64,000 bases of DNA, from NCBI RefSeq assembly GCF_014897585.1, contig NZ_JABUXW010000002.1:186001-250000 (forward strand), given 5' to 3'. This DNA comes from Brachybacterium tyrofermentans (GTDB lineage Bacteria; Actinomycetota; Actinomycetes; Actinomycetales; Dermabacteraceae). The position numbers and the translations under genes were made by a program. This document shows, one piece after another, positions 32,403 through 42,724 of this stretch (position 1 is its first letter; every line of letters begins with the position of its first letter). The notes beneath the pieces were generated by a model, which made no database searches, was not told the DNA's origin, and was given only the letters and a program-made list of their open reading frames with translations.

Positions 32403-34640
32403 TCAGTCGGCGCTGCGACCGTTCACGCTCGGCGTGTTCTTCTGGACCGTCATGAGGAACTCGGTGTTGGACTGGGTCTTCTTGACCCGCTCCATGAGCA
32501 GCTCGAGAGCCTGCTGCTGCTCGAGGGACCCCAGGACACGGCGGAGCTTCCACATGATGGCCAGCTCCTCCTTGCCCATGAGCTCCTCCTCGCGACGGGT
32601 GCCCGAGGCATTGACGTCCACGGCCGGGAAGATGCGCTTGTCCGCGAGGTGACGGGACAGGCGCAGCTCCATGTTGCCGGTGCCCTTGAACTCCTCGAAG
32701 ATGACCTCGTCCATCTTGGACCCGGTCTCCACCAGGGCAGAGGCGAGGATCGTCAGCGAGCCGCCGTGCTCGATGTTGCGCGCCGCACCGAAGAAGCGCT
32801 TGGGCGGGTAGAGCGCGGAGGCGTCGACACCACCGGAGAGGATGCGGCCCGAGGCCGGAGCGGCGAGGTTGTAGGCGCGCGAGAGCCGCGTGAGCGAGTC
32901 CAGCAGCACCACGACGTCGCGACCCATCTCGACCAGGCGCTTCGCCCGCTCGATGGCGAGCTCCGCGACGATCGTGTGATCCGAGGCAGGGCGGTCGAAG
33001 GTGGAGGCGATGACCTCACCCTTGACCGTGCGCTGCATGTCGGTGACTTCCTCGGGACGCTCGTCGACCAGCACGACCATGAGGTGGACCTCAGGGTTGT
33101 TCGTGGTGATCGCGTTGGCGATCTGCTGCATGATGATCGTCTTGCCGGCCTTCGGCGGCGCGACGATGAGACCACGCTGGCCCTTGCCGATGGGCGAGAC
33201 GAGATCGATCAGGCGAGGGGCGAGGCCCTTGGGATCGGTCTCCAGGCGCAGACGCTCATCCGGGTACAGCGGCGTCAGCTTGCTGAAGTCCACGCGCGAA
33301 CGGGCCTTGTCCTGGGGCAGACCGTTGACGGTGTCCACCTGGACCAGCGCGGCGTACTTGCTCTGGTTGTTGCCACCGCCGCCGCCCTTGCCGCGACGGT
33401 TGCGACCGCCGCCGTGGTGCTGCTGCGGCTGCTCGACCTGGTGGTCCTCGCCGTCGCGAGGAGCCTTGACCTGGCCGGTGATCGCGTCACCCTTGCGCAG
33501 ACCGGCGCGCTTGACCTGATTCATCGTCACGTAGACGTCGCTGGGGCCGGGGAGGTACCCGGTGGTGCGCACGTAGGCGTTGTTGTCGCGGATGTCGAGG
33601 ATTCCGGCGACCGTCATCAGCTCCTCGCCGCCGCGCGGCTCGGAGTCCTCCTGCTGATCGTTCCGGTTGCCCTGGTTGCCCTGCGAGTTCCGGCCGCCCT
33701 GGGAGTTCTGCCCGCCCTGGGACTCCTGACCGCCCTGGTCGTTCTGGCCACGGCCGCGACGCTTGCGATCGCGCGAGCGGTTCCGGCTGCGGGGGCGGCC
33801 GCGACGGTCGTCGTCGTAGTCGTCGCCCTGGTTGCGATCCTCGTCGTTCTCGCCCGAGCGGTCCGGCAGCGCGATGTCCTCGAGGCGGCGACGCTGATTG
33901 CCACCCTGCTGGTTCCCGCGGCGGTCCTGACCGTCGCGTCCCTGCTGCGAGGAGCGGCCCTCGTCGTCCCGGTCGGAAGCGGTGCGACGGGAATCGTCCC
34001 GGCGCGAGCCCCCCTGGCGGGAGTCGTCACGGTTGTCCTCGTCACGACGGGTCTCGTCACGACGGGTCTCGTCGCGACGGTTGTCGTCACGACGGGAGTC
34101 GTCGCGGCTGTCATCGCGACGAGCGTCCTCACGGCTGTCGTCGCGAGCGGCGCCCGCGGGGCGCGTGTCCTCACGGCGGCCGCCGCGGCGCCCGCCCTGA
34201 CGATCCGGGAGCTCGAGGCCCAGATCCGGGGCGTTGTCCTCGCCCTGGTCACGAGCAGCCGAGCGGGACCGCGACCGCGACCGGGTGGGGGCCTCGTCCG
34301 TCTCGGACCGCGACGAGCGACCCTGCTCGGTGCCGGTGCCGGTGCCGGTGCTGGTGGACGTGGAGCGTGCGGAGCGCGCCGAGGAGCGGTCGCGCTGCGT
34401 CGCGCCCTGCGGGTCCTCGGTGGACGCCGCCGGGGCGGTGGAGGCGGCCGGCGCGCTCGAGACAGCGGCCTCAGGCGCAGCGGCGGGCGCGGCCTGAGAG
34501 GACCCGCCCCCACGGATGGCGTCGATGAGCTCGCCCTTGCGGAGGCGCCGCGCGCCCTTGATGCCGAGGTCAGTCGCGATGGACTGCAGCTCGGGAAGCT
34601 TCTTCGCCGCGAGATCCGCGTCGGAGGTGGTGTCGTTCAC
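32403..34640 (-). CDS. rho: Transcription termination factor Rho with long disordered insertion
   Basis: Hexameric RNA helicase that ends transcription. 745 residues from the GTG at 34640, preceded by AAGGAA with a five-base spacer. After the Rho N-terminal helical segment ([28 protein letters not shown]) comes a region of about 270 residues rich in Arg, Asp, Gly, Ser, Gln and Asn with [13 protein letters not shown] repeats, then the OSB RNA-binding domain, and the ATPase core with Walker [13 protein letters not shown] near residue 495 and Walker [11 protein letters not shown]. Actinobacterial Rho proteins commonly carry such an insertion, which adds RNA binding. The frame stays open to an ATG at 34859, so a longer form cannot be excluded. 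Confidence 0.96.
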   Translation of the reverse strand: MNDTTSDADLAAKKLPELQSIATDLGIKGARRLRKGELIDAIRGGGSSQAAPAAAPEAAVSSAPAASTAPAASTEDPQGATQRDRSSARSARSTSTSTGTGTGTEQGRSSRSETDEAPTRSRSRSRSAARDQGEDNAPDLGLELPDRQGGRRGGRREDTRPAGAARDDSREDARRDDSRDDSRRDDNRRDETRRDETRRDEDNRDDSRQGGSRRDDSRRTASDRDDEGRSSQQGRDGQDRRGNQQGGNQRRRLEDIALPDRSGENDEDRNQGDDYDDDRRGRPRSRNRSRDRKRRGRGQNDQGGQESQGGQNSQGGRNSQGNQGNRNDQQEDSEPRGGEELMTVAGILDIRDNNAYVRTTGYLPGPSDVYVTMNQVKRAGLRKGDAITGQVKAPRDGEDHQVEQPQQHHGGGRNRRGKGGGGGNNQSKYAALVQVDTVNGLPQDKARSRVDFSKLTPLYPDERLRLETDPKGLAPRLIDLVSPIGKGQRGLIVAPPKAGKTIIMQQIANAITTNNPEVHLMVVLVDERPEEVTDMQRTVKGEVIASTFDRPASDHTIVAELAIERAKRLVEMGRDVVVLLDSLTRLSRAYNLAAPASGRILSGGVDASALYPPKRFFGAARNIEHGGSLTILASALVETGSKMDEVIFEEFKGTGNMELRLSRHLADKRIFPAVDVNASGTRREEELMGKEELAIMWKLRRVLGSLEQQQALELLMERVKKTQSNTEFLMTVQKNTPSVNGRSAD

Positions 34641-34956
34641 CCGGGTTCCTTCCTGTCGAACCGGACGGAGCCGATTCTTTTCTGGTCTGGTTGCCGCTGC
34701 GGGCAGAGGGACGGAGTCCGGGTGCTTCAGCGGCTCATCCGAGCAAGGTGACGCCACGGTGCAGGGCACCGATGGTCGGCCTGCTGGTGTGCTTCGGGGT
34801 GCGTCAGCGTCTGGTGCACGGGCCTGCTCGGCACGGTGTGCGCGGAGCGCAGGGTTCATGCGTGACGCTGATCAGGGATGCATCGGGACACGGGACACTG
34901 CCGGCAGACTCTGCTGCAGTGCTCGCCATCGGACGATGCCGCCTGGACGCAGGCTC
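34641..34956 (-). other. Leader region of rho
   Basis: About 315 bp between thrB and rho without a supported gene. TAGGTT at 34957-34962 (minus, overlapping the thrB stop) is a possible -10 box and would give a leader of about 310 bases. No riboswitch or terminator was recognised. The frame is open through it in phase with rho. Confidence 0.35.
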
Positions 34957-35869
34957 AACCTACCACAGGGGCAGCAGGGTTCTCCCGCAGCGGGACCTGG
35001 GCGATCCGCCACGTCGAGGGATCGGTGACGATCCGGCGCACCAGGGGCGCGACCTCGGACCGTCGGCCGGACAGGACGAGCACGGAGGGCCCTGCTCCCG
35101 AGATCACGGCGGGGTGGCCCTCCTGGCGCAGCACGCGCATCAGCTCGATGCTCTGGGACATCCCGGCGGAGCGCTGCTCCTGGTGCAGGCGGTCCTCCGT
35201 CGCCTCCATGAGCAGCTCGGGGTCCCCGCCGAGCGCGTGGACCAGCAGGCCTGTGCGCGAGGCGTTGAAGACGGCATCGGCATGGGGCACCTCGGCGGGC
35301 AGCAGGCCCCTCGCCTGGTGCGTGGACAGCGTGCTCGAGGGCAGCAGGACAACGGGGTTCAGCACGCCTGGAGCGTGTGTGAGCGACACGGAACGCGCAC
35401 GGCCGCCGGACATCCAGGAGAGCACGACGCCTCCGAGCAGCGCCGGGGCGGCGTTGTCCGGATGGCCCTCGAACTCGGTCGCGAGGTCCAGCACGGCGGC
35501 ATCGTCCAGGGCGTCGGGATCGGACAGCAGCCCGCGCGCGAGCAGCAGGCCGGCGATCGTGGCCGCGGCGCTCGATCCCAGTCCCCGACCATGCGGGATC
35601 CGGTTGACGGTGCGCAGGCGCACCCCGGTCTGCGGAGCGCCCGCGTGGTCGAGGCCCCGGCGCAGCGCCCGCACGACGAGGTGCTCCTCGCCGGTGGGCA
35701 CCGATCCCGAGCCCTCGCCCTCGGCGTGGATCTCGATCCCCCCGGTGGTCGCCTCGAGCTCGAGGTCGTCGCACAGCCCGAGCGCGAGCCCGAGGGTGTC
35801 GAATCCGGGGCCGAGGTTGGCGGAGGTCGCCGGGACCTGGACGGAGACTCGCGTGTTCTGGATCCTCAC
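34955..35869 (-). CDS. thrB: Homoserine kinase
   Basis: Phosphorylates homoserine to O-phosphohomoserine. 304 residues from the GTG at 35869 (GTGA overlap with the thrC stop). GHMP-kinase motifs: [20 protein letters not shown] at the N-terminus, the phosphate loop [16 protein letters not shown] near 90, and [11 protein letters not shown] near the C-terminus. It is the last gene of hom-thrC-thrB. Confidence 0.95.
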   Translation of the reverse strand: MRIQNTRVSVQVPATSANLGPGFDTLGLALGLCDDLELEATTGGIEIHAEGEGSGSVPTGEEHLVVRALRRGLDHAGAPQTGVRLRTVNRIPHGRGLGSSAAATIAGLLLARGLLSDPDALDDAAVLDLATEFEGHPDNAAPALLGGVVLSWMSGGRARSVSLTHAPGVLNPVVLLPSSTLSTHQARGLLPAEVPHADAVFNASRTGLLVHALGGDPELLMEATEDRLHQEQRSAGMSQSIELMRVLRQEGHPAVISGAGPSVLVLSGRRSEVAPLVRRIVTDPSTWRIAQVPLRENPAAPVVG

Positions 35870-36933
35870 AGGCCGATGGCCTCCGCGGCGGCGGCGATGT
35901 CGACCGGGATCACCGTGGGGGTGAGATCGCGCTGGGAGAGGGCGGTGTCGATGTCCTTGAGCCCGTTGCCGGTCACTGTGATGGCGATCGTCGCGCCGGC
36001 GGGGACCAGGCCGCGCTCGGACTGCTGGAGCAGGCCCGCCACACCCGCGGCGGAGGCCGGTTCGACGAAGATCCCGACCTCCGCGGCCAACAGGCTCTGC
36101 GCGTCGAGGATCTGCTGGTCGGAGACGGCGTCGATGAGACCGCCGGAATCGTCGCGGGCGGTGACCGCGAGGTCCCAGGAAGCCGGGGCACCGATCCGGA
36201 TCGCGGTCGCAACGGTCTCGGGATTGCTGATCGGGCGCCCGGCCACGAAGGGTGCGGCGCCGGCGGCCTGGTATCCCCACATGGCGGGGAGCGCCTGGTT
36301 GACGCCTGCCTCGTGGTACTCGCGGTAGCCCATCCAGTAGGCGGAGATGTTGCCCGCGTTGCCGACCGGGAGGATGTGGATGTCCGGCGCGCGGCCCAGG
36401 GCATCGCTCACCTCGAAGGCGGCGGTCTTCTGCCCCTGCAGGCGGTAGGGGTTCACCGAGTTCACGAGCTCGACGGGATGCTCCGCGTCGAGCTTGCGGG
36501 CGATCTCGAGGCAGTCGTCGAAGTTGCCCTGCACCTGGATCAGCTTCGCGCCGTGCACCACGGCCTGGGCGAGCTTCCCGGCGGCGATCTTGCCCTCGGG
36601 CAGCAGCACCGCGCAGGTCATCCCCGCGGCCGTCGCGTAGGCGGCCGCCGAGGCGCTGGTGTTGCCGGTCGAGGCGCACACCACGGCGGTGGCGCCGTCG
36701 TTCAGCGCCTTCGACATCGCCGAGACCATGCCCCGGTCCTTGAAGGAGCCGGTCGGGTTCTGGCCCTCGACCTTGATATGGACATCCGCGCCGACCCGCC
36801 TGGACAGCGCCGGTGCGGGCACGAGCGGGGTGCCGCCCTCCCCCAGCGTGAGCAGGGTGTCGGTGTCGGCGAAGGGCAGGTGTTCACGATATTCGGCGAG
36901 GACGCCGCGCCACTGATGTGCCATAGGGGTCAT
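35866..36933 (-). CDS. thrC: Threonine synthase
   Basis: PLP enzyme converting O-phosphohomoserine to threonine. 355 residues, the short actinobacterial/plant-like form. The PLP lysine is in [11 protein letters not shown] near residue 62; the phosphate-binding loop is [13 protein letters not shown]. It overlaps hom by four bases upstream and thrB by four bases downstream, so the three genes are translationally coupled. Confidence 0.95.
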   Translation of the reverse strand: MTPMAHQWRGVLAEYREHLPFADTDTLLTLGEGGTPLVPAPALSRRVGADVHIKVEGQNPTGSFKDRGMVSAMSKALNDGATAVVCASTGNTSASAAAYATAAGMTCAVLLPEGKIAAGKLAQAVVHGAKLIQVQGNFDDCLEIARKLDAEHPVELVNSVNPYRLQGQKTAAFEVSDALGRAPDIHILPVGNAGNISAYWMGYREYHEAGVNQALPAMWGYQAAGAAPFVAGRPISNPETVATAIRIGAPASWDLAVTARDDSGGLIDAVSDQQILDAQSLLAAEVGIFVEPASAAGVAGLLQQSERGLVPAGATIAITVTGNGLKDIDTALSQRDLTPTVIPVDIAAAAEAIGL

Positions 36934-38288
36934 TCTCCTTCGATACGGAGGACGGAATCGATGCTCAGCACCGTCGAGGTCGACGAGAACACGTCCAGGG
37001 ACGAGGTCATCGCGGATTCCAGGGCGCGGTGCGTGCTGATGCCGATATGCGCCAGGGCCTGCTCACCCCCGTCGTCCTGCTGGTCGAGGAGCTCCTGATG
37101 GATGGTCGAGATGGAGATCCCGTACCCGGACAGGGTGCCGGCGATCTCGGCGAGGACGCCGGGACGGTCCTGCACGGTCAGCGAGATGTAGAAGGCGTTG
37201 CGCAGGTCGTCGAGCGGGATCAGGTCCAGCTCGGCGTACCGGGATTCACGGGGGCCCACGCCGCCGCGCACGCGCTGGCTGGCCGCGGAGACCACATCGC
37301 CGAGGATCGCGGAGGCGGTCGGGGCTCCCCCGGCCCCCTGTCCGTAGAACATGAGCGAGCCAGCGGCGTCCGCCTCGATGAAGACGGCGTTGTACGCCTC
37401 GGAGACCGACGCCAGCGGGTGGCCGTCGGGGATGAGCGCCGGATACACGCGGGCGGAGATCCGCTCACCGCTCTCGTCCTGGACCCGCTCGACGATCGAG
37501 AGCAGCTTGATCGTGCGCCCCATGCGGGCGGACGCGGCGATGTCCTGGGCGGAGACGTCGGTGATCCCCTCGCAGTGCACGTCGGACAGGCGCACCCGCG
37601 AGTGGAAGGCGAGCGAGGCGAGGATCGAGGCCTTCGCGGCGGCGTCGTGGCCCTGCACGTCGGCGGTGGGGTCCGCCTCGGCGTAGCCGAGCTCCTGCGC
37701 CGTGGCGAGGGCCTCCTCGAAGCTCGCCCCGGAGCGGGTCATCGCATCGAGGATGTAGTTGGTGGTGCCGTTGACGATGCCCAGCACGCGCTGGATGCGG
37801 TCACCGGCCAGGGATTCCCGCACCGGGCGCACCAGCGGGATGGCCCCGGCGACGGCGGCCTCGAAGTACAGGTCCACCCCGTGGGTGTCGGCGGCCTCGT
37901 AGAGGGAGGAGCCGTCCTGAGCGAGGAGCGCCTTGTTGGCGGTGACCACGCTCGCGCCATGGGACATGGCCTCCAGCAGCAGGCTGCGGGCCGGCTCGAT
38001 CCCGCCCATCACCTCGATGACGAGGTCCGCCTCGCGCACGAGCGCGGAGGGGTCGGTGGTGAGCAGAGCGGCGGGGACGTGCTCGCCGCGGTCTCGCGTC
38101 GTGTCGCGCACGGCGACGCCGACCACATCGAGCCGGGCACCGATGCGGTGGGCGAGGTCCTCCCCCTGCTGGGAGATCAGACGCAGCACCTCGGTGCCGA
38201 CGGTACCGGCTCCGAGCACGGCGACGCGGAGCACAGGGAGCACCTGCGGGGCCGAGGGCGAGGAGCTGCTGGGAGATGACTGAGACAT
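36930..38288 (-). CDS. hom: Homoserine dehydrogenase with C-terminal ACT domain
   Basis: Reduces aspartate semialdehyde to homoserine. 452 residues: Rossmann motif [14 protein letters not shown] near 20, catalytic region [14 protein letters not shown] and [19 protein letters not shown], and a C-terminal ACT domain (about 370-450, [20 protein letters not shown]) that usually confers threonine feedback. ATG at 38288 with GGAAGGA about ten bases upstream. Confidence 0.95.
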   Translation of the reverse strand: MSQSSPSSSSPSAPQVLPVLRVAVLGAGTVGTEVLRLISQQGEDLAHRIGARLDVVGVAVRDTTRDRGEHVPAALLTTDPSALVREADLVIEVMGGIEPARSLLLEAMSHGASVVTANKALLAQDGSSLYEAADTHGVDLYFEAAVAGAIPLVRPVRESLAGDRIQRVLGIVNGTTNYILDAMTRSGASFEEALATAQELGYAEADPTADVQGHDAAAKASILASLAFHSRVRLSDVHCEGITDVSAQDIAASARMGRTIKLLSIVERVQDESGERISARVYPALIPDGHPLASVSEAYNAVFIEADAAGSLMFYGQGAGGAPTASAILGDVVSAASQRVRGGVGPRESRYAELDLIPLDDLRNAFYISLTVQDRPGVLAEIAGTLSGYGISISTIHQELLDQQDDGGEQALAHIGISTHRALESAMTSSLDVFSSTSTVLSIDSVLRIEGE

Positions 38289-38341
38289 GTGCGAGGTGGT
38301 CCTTCCACATGGTCCGACGGGGTGGCCGGGCGGGCTCTCGA

Positions 38342-38347
38342 ACTCTA
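38342..38347 (-). promoter_or_regulatory. Predicted -10 box (TAGAGT) of the hom-thrC-thrB operon
   Basis: TAGAGT on the minus strand, about 54 bases before the hom start; fits TAnnnT. No clear -35 box. Confidence 0.4.
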
Positions 38348-38472
38348 GCCGAGGGCACGTCGGTCCCGTGACCGAGCATGAACGCAGATGACCGACGTCC
38401 AGGACGACGGAGGGGCGGTGCGGGAGCAGGATCCCGCGGGGCTGGGCCGCGTGATGGCGACCGGCGGACGGC

Positions 38473-38544
38473 GCGACAGGGCGACGCGGCGACGCGGCGA
38501 CGCGGCGACGAGGCGACGAGGCGACGAGGCGACGAGGCGACGAA
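38473..38544. repeat. Octamer tandem array between hom and lysA
   Basis: Nine consecutive 8-bp units: one GCGACAGG, three GCGACGCG, four GCGACGAG and one GCGACGAA. It lies in the 276-bp non-coding gap downstream of lysA and upstream of the hom promoter. The ordered runs of variant units suggest expansion by slippage. Confidence 0.9.
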
Positions 38545-38564
38545 CGCGACCGTCGCCGCCGGGG

Positions 38565-39977
38565 TCACCCGACGTCGAGGCCGAGGAGGTCCTCCTCCGT
38601 CTCCCGACGGATCAGGGTGCGGACCTCGCCGCCGCGCACGGCGACGACCGGCGGCCTCGGGACGTGGTTGTAGTTGGAGGCCAGCGAGTAGCAGTAGGCA
38701 CCGGTGACCGGCACCGAGATCAGATCCCCGCGCTGCACGTCCGAGGGCAGGTACTCGTCCTTGACCACGATGTCGCCGCTCTCGCAGTGCTTGCCGACCA
38801 CACGCACCACCTCGGGGGCGGCGTCGGAGACGCGGCCGGTCAGCAGGCACGAGTAGTCGGCGTCGTACAGCGCGGTGCGGACGTTGTCGCTCATGCCGCC
38901 GTCGACCGAGACGTAGACCCGGTGGTGGGGGCCGCCGAGGCGGACGTCCTTGACGGTGCCGACCGAGTAGAGGGTCTGGGTCGAGGGCCCTGCGATCGCG
39001 CGGCCCGGCTCGAAGGACACGTGCGGCACCTCGAGCTCGAGCTCATGGCACTGCTTCTCCACGATCCCGGCGATCCCGGCGGCGAGCGCCGCGGGGGTCG
39101 CCGGGGTGTGCTGGGTGTTGTACATGACGCCGAAGCCGCCACCGAGGTCGAGCTGGTCGATGCTGTGGCCGAGCTCGGTCCTGACCTGGGCGACCAGATC
39201 CAGCACGCGACGCGCCGCCACCTCGAAGCCGCCCGTGTCGAAGATCTGCGAGCCGATGTGGGAGTGGAGGCCCAGGAGGTCCAGGTGCTCCGCCTCGAGG
39301 GTTCGGCGCACGGCCTCGAAGGCGGCGCCGCCGGTGAGCGAGAGCCCGAACTTCTGGTCCTCGTGGGCGGTCGCGATGAACTCGTGGGTGTGGGCCTCGA
39401 CGCCCGTGGTCACCCGGAGCATCACCGCGGCGCTCACTCCCAGCTCGGCGGCGACGGCTTCGACCTGGTCGATCTCGTCCAGGGAGTCGATCACGATGCG
39501 GCCGACGCCGGCGTCGAGGGCGCGGCGCAGCTCGGCGACGGACTTGTTGTTGCCGTGCAGGGCGATGCGCTCCCCCGGGAACCCGGCGCGCAGGGCGACG
39601 GCGAGCTCGCCGCCGGTGCACACGTCCAGGCCGAGCCCGTCCTCCTGGACCCAACGGGCGACGGCCCCGCACAGGAAGGCCTTGCCCGCGTAGTACACGT
39701 CGGCCCCCGCGTGAGGCGCGAAGGCCTCGGCGAAGGCATCGCGGAACTCGCGGGCGCGGGCGCGGAAGTCGTCCTCGTCGAGGACGAAGGCCGGGGTCCC
39801 GACCTCCTCGGCGATGCGCCGCACATCCACGCCGCCCACCTCGACCGCGCCCTCGGCGTTGCGCCGCGTGGTCTGCGACCACAGACCGTCGATCAGCGTG
39901 TTGACGTCGGCGGGATACGGGAGCCACGTGGGGGCGGCGTCGTTGCCGTGAAGGGCTCCGGCCTCATGGGCGCGCAT
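38565..39977 (-). CDS. lysA: Diaminopimelate decarboxylase
   Basis: Last step of lysine synthesis, decarboxylating meso-DAP. 470 residues, alanine-racemase-like fold. The PLP lysine is in YYAGKAFLC near residue 97; DLGGGFGVMY and EPGRAIAGPS bind phosphate, and GKHCESGD near 395 gives the active-site Cys of the partner subunit. ATG at 39977 with AGGAG five bases upstream. It is separated from hom by a repeat array and a likely hom promoter, so it is probably its own unit. Confidence 0.95.
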   Translation of the reverse strand: MRAHEAGALHGNDAAPTWLPYPADVNTLIDGLWSQTTRRNAEGAVEVGGVDVRRIAEEVGTPAFVLDEDDFRARAREFRDAFAEAFAPHAGADVYYAGKAFLCGAVARWVQEDGLGLDVCTGGELAVALRAGFPGERIALHGNNKSVAELRRALDAGVGRIVIDSLDEIDQVEAVAAELGVSAAVMLRVTTGVEAHTHEFIATAHEDQKFGLSLTGGAAFEAVRRTLEAEHLDLLGLHSHIGSQIFDTGGFEVAARRVLDLVAQVRTELGHSIDQLDLGGGFGVMYNTQHTPATPAALAAGIAGIVEKQCHELELEVPHVSFEPGRAIAGPSTQTLYSVGTVKDVRLGGPHHRVYVSVDGGMSDNVRTALYDADYSCLLTGRVSDAAPEVVRVVGKHCESGDIVVKDEYLPSDVQRGDLISVPVTGAYCYSLASNYNHVPRPPVVAVRGGEVRTLIRRETEEDLLGLDVG

Positions 39978-39986
39978 GTCTGCTCC

Positions 39987-40014
39987 TGGGGTGGTGCGGG
40001 TGGGGTGGTGCGGG
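39987..40014. repeat. 14-bp perfect direct repeat in the lysA leader
   Basis: TGGGGTGGTGCGGG occurs twice head to tail, 10 bp before the lysA start codon and partly overlapping its ribosome-binding region. Confidence 0.8.
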
Positions 40015-40052
40015 GGTCCGGCCGGGGCCGGACGGGTTCGGGCTGCTGGTCG

Positions 40053-40058
40053 ACCTTA
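40053..40058 (-). promoter_or_regulatory. Predicted -10 box (TAAGGT) of lysA
   Basis: TAAGGT on the minus strand about 75 bases before the lysA ATG. The region 39978-40339 is a divergent promoter region with no gene; the otsAB -10 candidate lies at 40225. Confidence 0.4.
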
Positions 40059-40224
40059 GACGGGGCCGCGCCCCCCGTGACGCCGTGTCCGGCGTGCGGT
40101 CGCCCCCGCCCGTCGGCGACGGCCGCCTGTCCGCCCGGTCAGCACCCCTCCGCACAGGTCAGCGTCCCTGGTGAGAGCGCTGCGGGGTCCAGACCAGGCA
40201 CAGCGGGTGATCGATCGCACTTGG

Positions 40225-40230
40225 TAGTCT
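40225..40230 (+). promoter_or_regulatory. Predicted -10 box (TAGTCT) of otsAB
   Basis: TAGTCT about 110 bases before the GTG start; fits TAnnnT, no convincing -35 box. Confidence 0.35.
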
Positions 40231-40339
40231 CGGGGCATCGGCCCGAGAGACCTCGCGGCATCCTGTGGTGGCACGATCACGCCGCCGCGTCGCGCGGCTC
40301 CCGTCGCCCGCCCCACCCGACCGCCGTCAAGGAGTTCTC

Positions 40340-42724
40340 GTGCCCGGTCCTGCTTCCCATCCTTCGTCGAGTTCTGCGTCCGTCGCTGATCCCGATCCTG
40401 CCTCCGACACCGTGCCCGGTCCTGCATCCGCATCCGCATCCGATCCTGCGTCCGAACGGGCGTCGGCGGCCGCCGCCGAGGGCCACGACCTCGTTGTGGT
40501 CGCGAACCGTCTGCCGGTCGACTCCCGCACCCTCCCCGACGGCGCGACCGAATGGGTCACGAGCCCGGGCGGGCTCGTCACCGCCATGGAATCGGTGATG
40601 CGCACCGTCGACTCCGGCGCATGGGTGGGCTGGGGCGGTTCGCCCGGCGAGGCGCCCGAGCCCTTCGAGGCCGACGGGATGAGCCTGTACCCCGTCCGTC
40701 TCGACCAGCAGGACGTCGAGCGGTACTACGAGGGCTTCTCCAATGCCACGCTGTGGCCCCTCTACCACGACGTCATCGTCGATCCCGAGTTCCACCGCAC
40801 GTGGTGGGACTCGTACGTGACGGCGAACCGGCGCTTCGCCCGCGCCGCCGGGGCCGTCGCGAGCAAGGGCGGCACGATCTGGGTCCACGACTACCAGCTG
40901 CAGCTGGTGCCGCGCATGATCCGCGACGACCGCACCGATGTGCGGATCGGCTTCTTCAACCACATTCCCTTCCCCTCGGTCGAGCTGTTCTCCCAGCTGC
41001 CCAAACGCAATCAGATGCTGCGGGGACTGCTCGGCTCCGACCTCGTCGGCTTCCAGCGCGAGAGCGATGCCCAGAACTTCCTGGGCGCGGTGCGCAAGCT
41101 GCTGGGCTACCAGGTCGATGGTCAGGTCATCTCGGTGCCCGGCCTCGGCGCAGCGCCGGTGCGCGAGGTGCTCGTGCAGACCTTCCCGATCTCCATCGAC
41201 TCCGAGGCGGTCTCCGCGCTCACCGAGGACGCGGAGGTCCGTGAGCGCGCGGTCCAGCTGCGTCGGGACCTCGGCGATCCGCACAAGGTCGTGCTCGGGG
41301 TGGACCGGCTGGACTACACCAAGGGCATCCGCCATCGCCTCAAGGCCTGGGGGGAGCTGCTCAACGACGGCTCGATCGACCCGCACGACACCGTGATGAT
41401 CCAGGTCGCGACCCCGTCGCGCGAGCGCGTCGAGGCCTACCGCCAGCTGCGGGACGAGGTCGAGCTCACCGTGGGTCGCATCAACGGCGACCATGCGCCG
41501 ATCGGCCGTCCGGCGGTCTCCTACCAGCACCGTTCCTTCGATCGTCGCGATATGACCGCCCTGTTCATGGCGGCCGACGTGGTGCTCGTGACCGCGTTGC
41601 GCGATGGCATGAACCTGGTGGCCAAGGAGTACGTGGCCTCCCGGCCCGATCTGCGCGGGGTGCTCGTGCTCAGCGAGTTCGCCGGGGCGGCGGATGAGCT
41701 GAGGGCGGCCGTCATGGTCAATCCCCACGACATCGACGAGCTGAAGTCCGCGATCCTGCGTGCGCTCGCGATGCCGGAGGAGGAGCAGGAGGACGCGATG
41801 CGGTCCCTGCGCCATCAGGTGATGGAGAACGACGTCCAGGCCTGGGCCCACGACTTCCTGCAGCACCTGGAGCAGTCGGGGGATCCCGCGTACGGGACCC
41901 GGCCCACGGTGCGGCTGGCGGGCGACGACTCCACCGACCCGGAGGCCTTCGACCAGGCGCTGGAGGACTTCTCCGACGTGCCTCGGATCCTCATCGCCTC
42001 GGATTTCGACGGTGTGCTGGCTCCGATCGTGGACGATCGCGATGCCGTCCAGCCCGATCCGCGAGCGCTGTCGACCCTGCGCGAGCTCTCCGAGCTGCCG
42101 GGGGTCGCCGTCGCCCTGGTCTCCGGACGGGCGCTGGAGGATCTCGACTCCCACACCACGATGCCCAGCTCCGTGGTGCTGGTGGGTTCCCACGGCGCCG
42201 AGGTCGGCGCGCTGCCGCCGTGGATGCAGTCCGAGGTGCTCGACTCCGCGGCGCTGTCGATGACCCCGGAGAAGGAGGATCTGCTCCGGTCCATCACGGA
42301 GAACCTGCGGAGGATCGCGCGGGCGCACCCCGGCGTCGAGGTCGAGACCAAGCCCTCGGCCGCCGTGCTGCACACCCGCAACGCGAAGGGCCGCGGGTCG
42401 CTCAACGCGACCGACTCTGCGCTCGAGTACGCGGTCACGCTGCCCGATGTCACGGTCACCCCGGGCAAGGAGGTCGTCGAGTTCTCGGTGGTCCACACCT
42501 CCAAGGGCGCCGCGATCGATGCGCTCGCCCGGGCGAGCGCGGCCGACGCGTGGCTCTACCTGGGTGACGACGTGACCGACGAGTCCGTCTTCGCCCGACT
42601 GGGCGACCGGGACGTGGGCATCAAGGTCGGCGAGGGCGACACCGCCGCCGGCTACCGCGTCGCGGGGACCGACGAGGTCGCCGCGGCGCTGAAGCGCCTC
42701 AGCGAGCTGCGCCGGGAGAGCTGA
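40340..42724 (+). CDS. Fused trehalose-6-phosphate synthase/phosphatase (OtsA-OtsB)
   Basis: Makes trehalose from UDP-glucose (or another NDP-glucose) and glucose-6-P in one chain. 794 residues from the GTG at 40340 (AAGGAG, five-base spacer); the frame opens at 40265. After an Ala/Ser/Pro-rich leader, residues about 50-530 are GT20 OtsA: HDYQLQLVPRMIR, GFFNHIPFPSVELF, GVDRLDYTKGI, ALRDGMNLVAKEYVA. Residues about 545-790 are a HAD phosphatase OtsB: SDFDGVLAP with both nucleophile-site Asp, GSHGAEVG, and LYLGDDVTDESVF. In most actinobacteria otsA and otsB are separate. Trehalose made here can feed the GlgE route. The last 26 bases overlap the convergent pabBC gene. Confidence 0.92.
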   Translation: MPGPASHPSSSSASVADPDPASDTVPGPASASASDPASERASAAAAEGHDLVVVANRLPVDSRTLPDGATEWVTSPGGLVTAMESVMRTVDSGAWVGWGGSPGEAPEPFEADGMSLYPVRLDQQDVERYYEGFSNATLWPLYHDVIVDPEFHRTWWDSYVTANRRFARAAGAVASKGGTIWVHDYQLQLVPRMIRDDRTDVRIGFFNHIPFPSVELFSQLPKRNQMLRGLLGSDLVGFQRESDAQNFLGAVRKLLGYQVDGQVISVPGLGAAPVREVLVQTFPISIDSEAVSALTEDAEVRERAVQLRRDLGDPHKVVLGVDRLDYTKGIRHRLKAWGELLNDGSIDPHDTVMIQVATPSRERVEAYRQLRDEVELTVGRINGDHAPIGRPAVSYQHRSFDRRDMTALFMAADVVLVTALRDGMNLVAKEYVASRPDLRGVLVLSEFAGAADELRAAVMVNPHDIDELKSAILRALAMPEEEQEDAMRSLRHQVMENDVQAWAHDFLQHLEQSGDPAYGTRPTVRLAGDDSTDPEAFDQALEDFSDVPRILIASDFDGVLAPIVDDRDAVQPDPRALSTLRELSELPGVAVALVSGRALEDLDSHTTMPSSVVLVGSHGAEVGALPPWMQSEVLDSAALSMTPEKEDLLRSITENLRRIARAHPGVEVETKPSAAVLHTRNAKGRGSLNATDSALEYAVTLPDVTVTPGKEVVEFSVVHTSKGAAIDALARASAADAWLYLGDDVTDESVFARLGDRDVGIKVGEGDTAAGYRVAGTDEVAAALKRLSELRRES

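Noticed and set aside
34641..34859. Longer Rho starting at ATG 34859
   Set aside because: The added residues are Ala/Pro/Arg-rich with no conservation expected; the GTG at 34640 has a good ribosome-binding site and precedes the known N-terminal domain.
38473..38544. CRISPR-like array
   Set aside because: The repeats are contiguous 8-mers without spacers; it is a simple tandem repeat.
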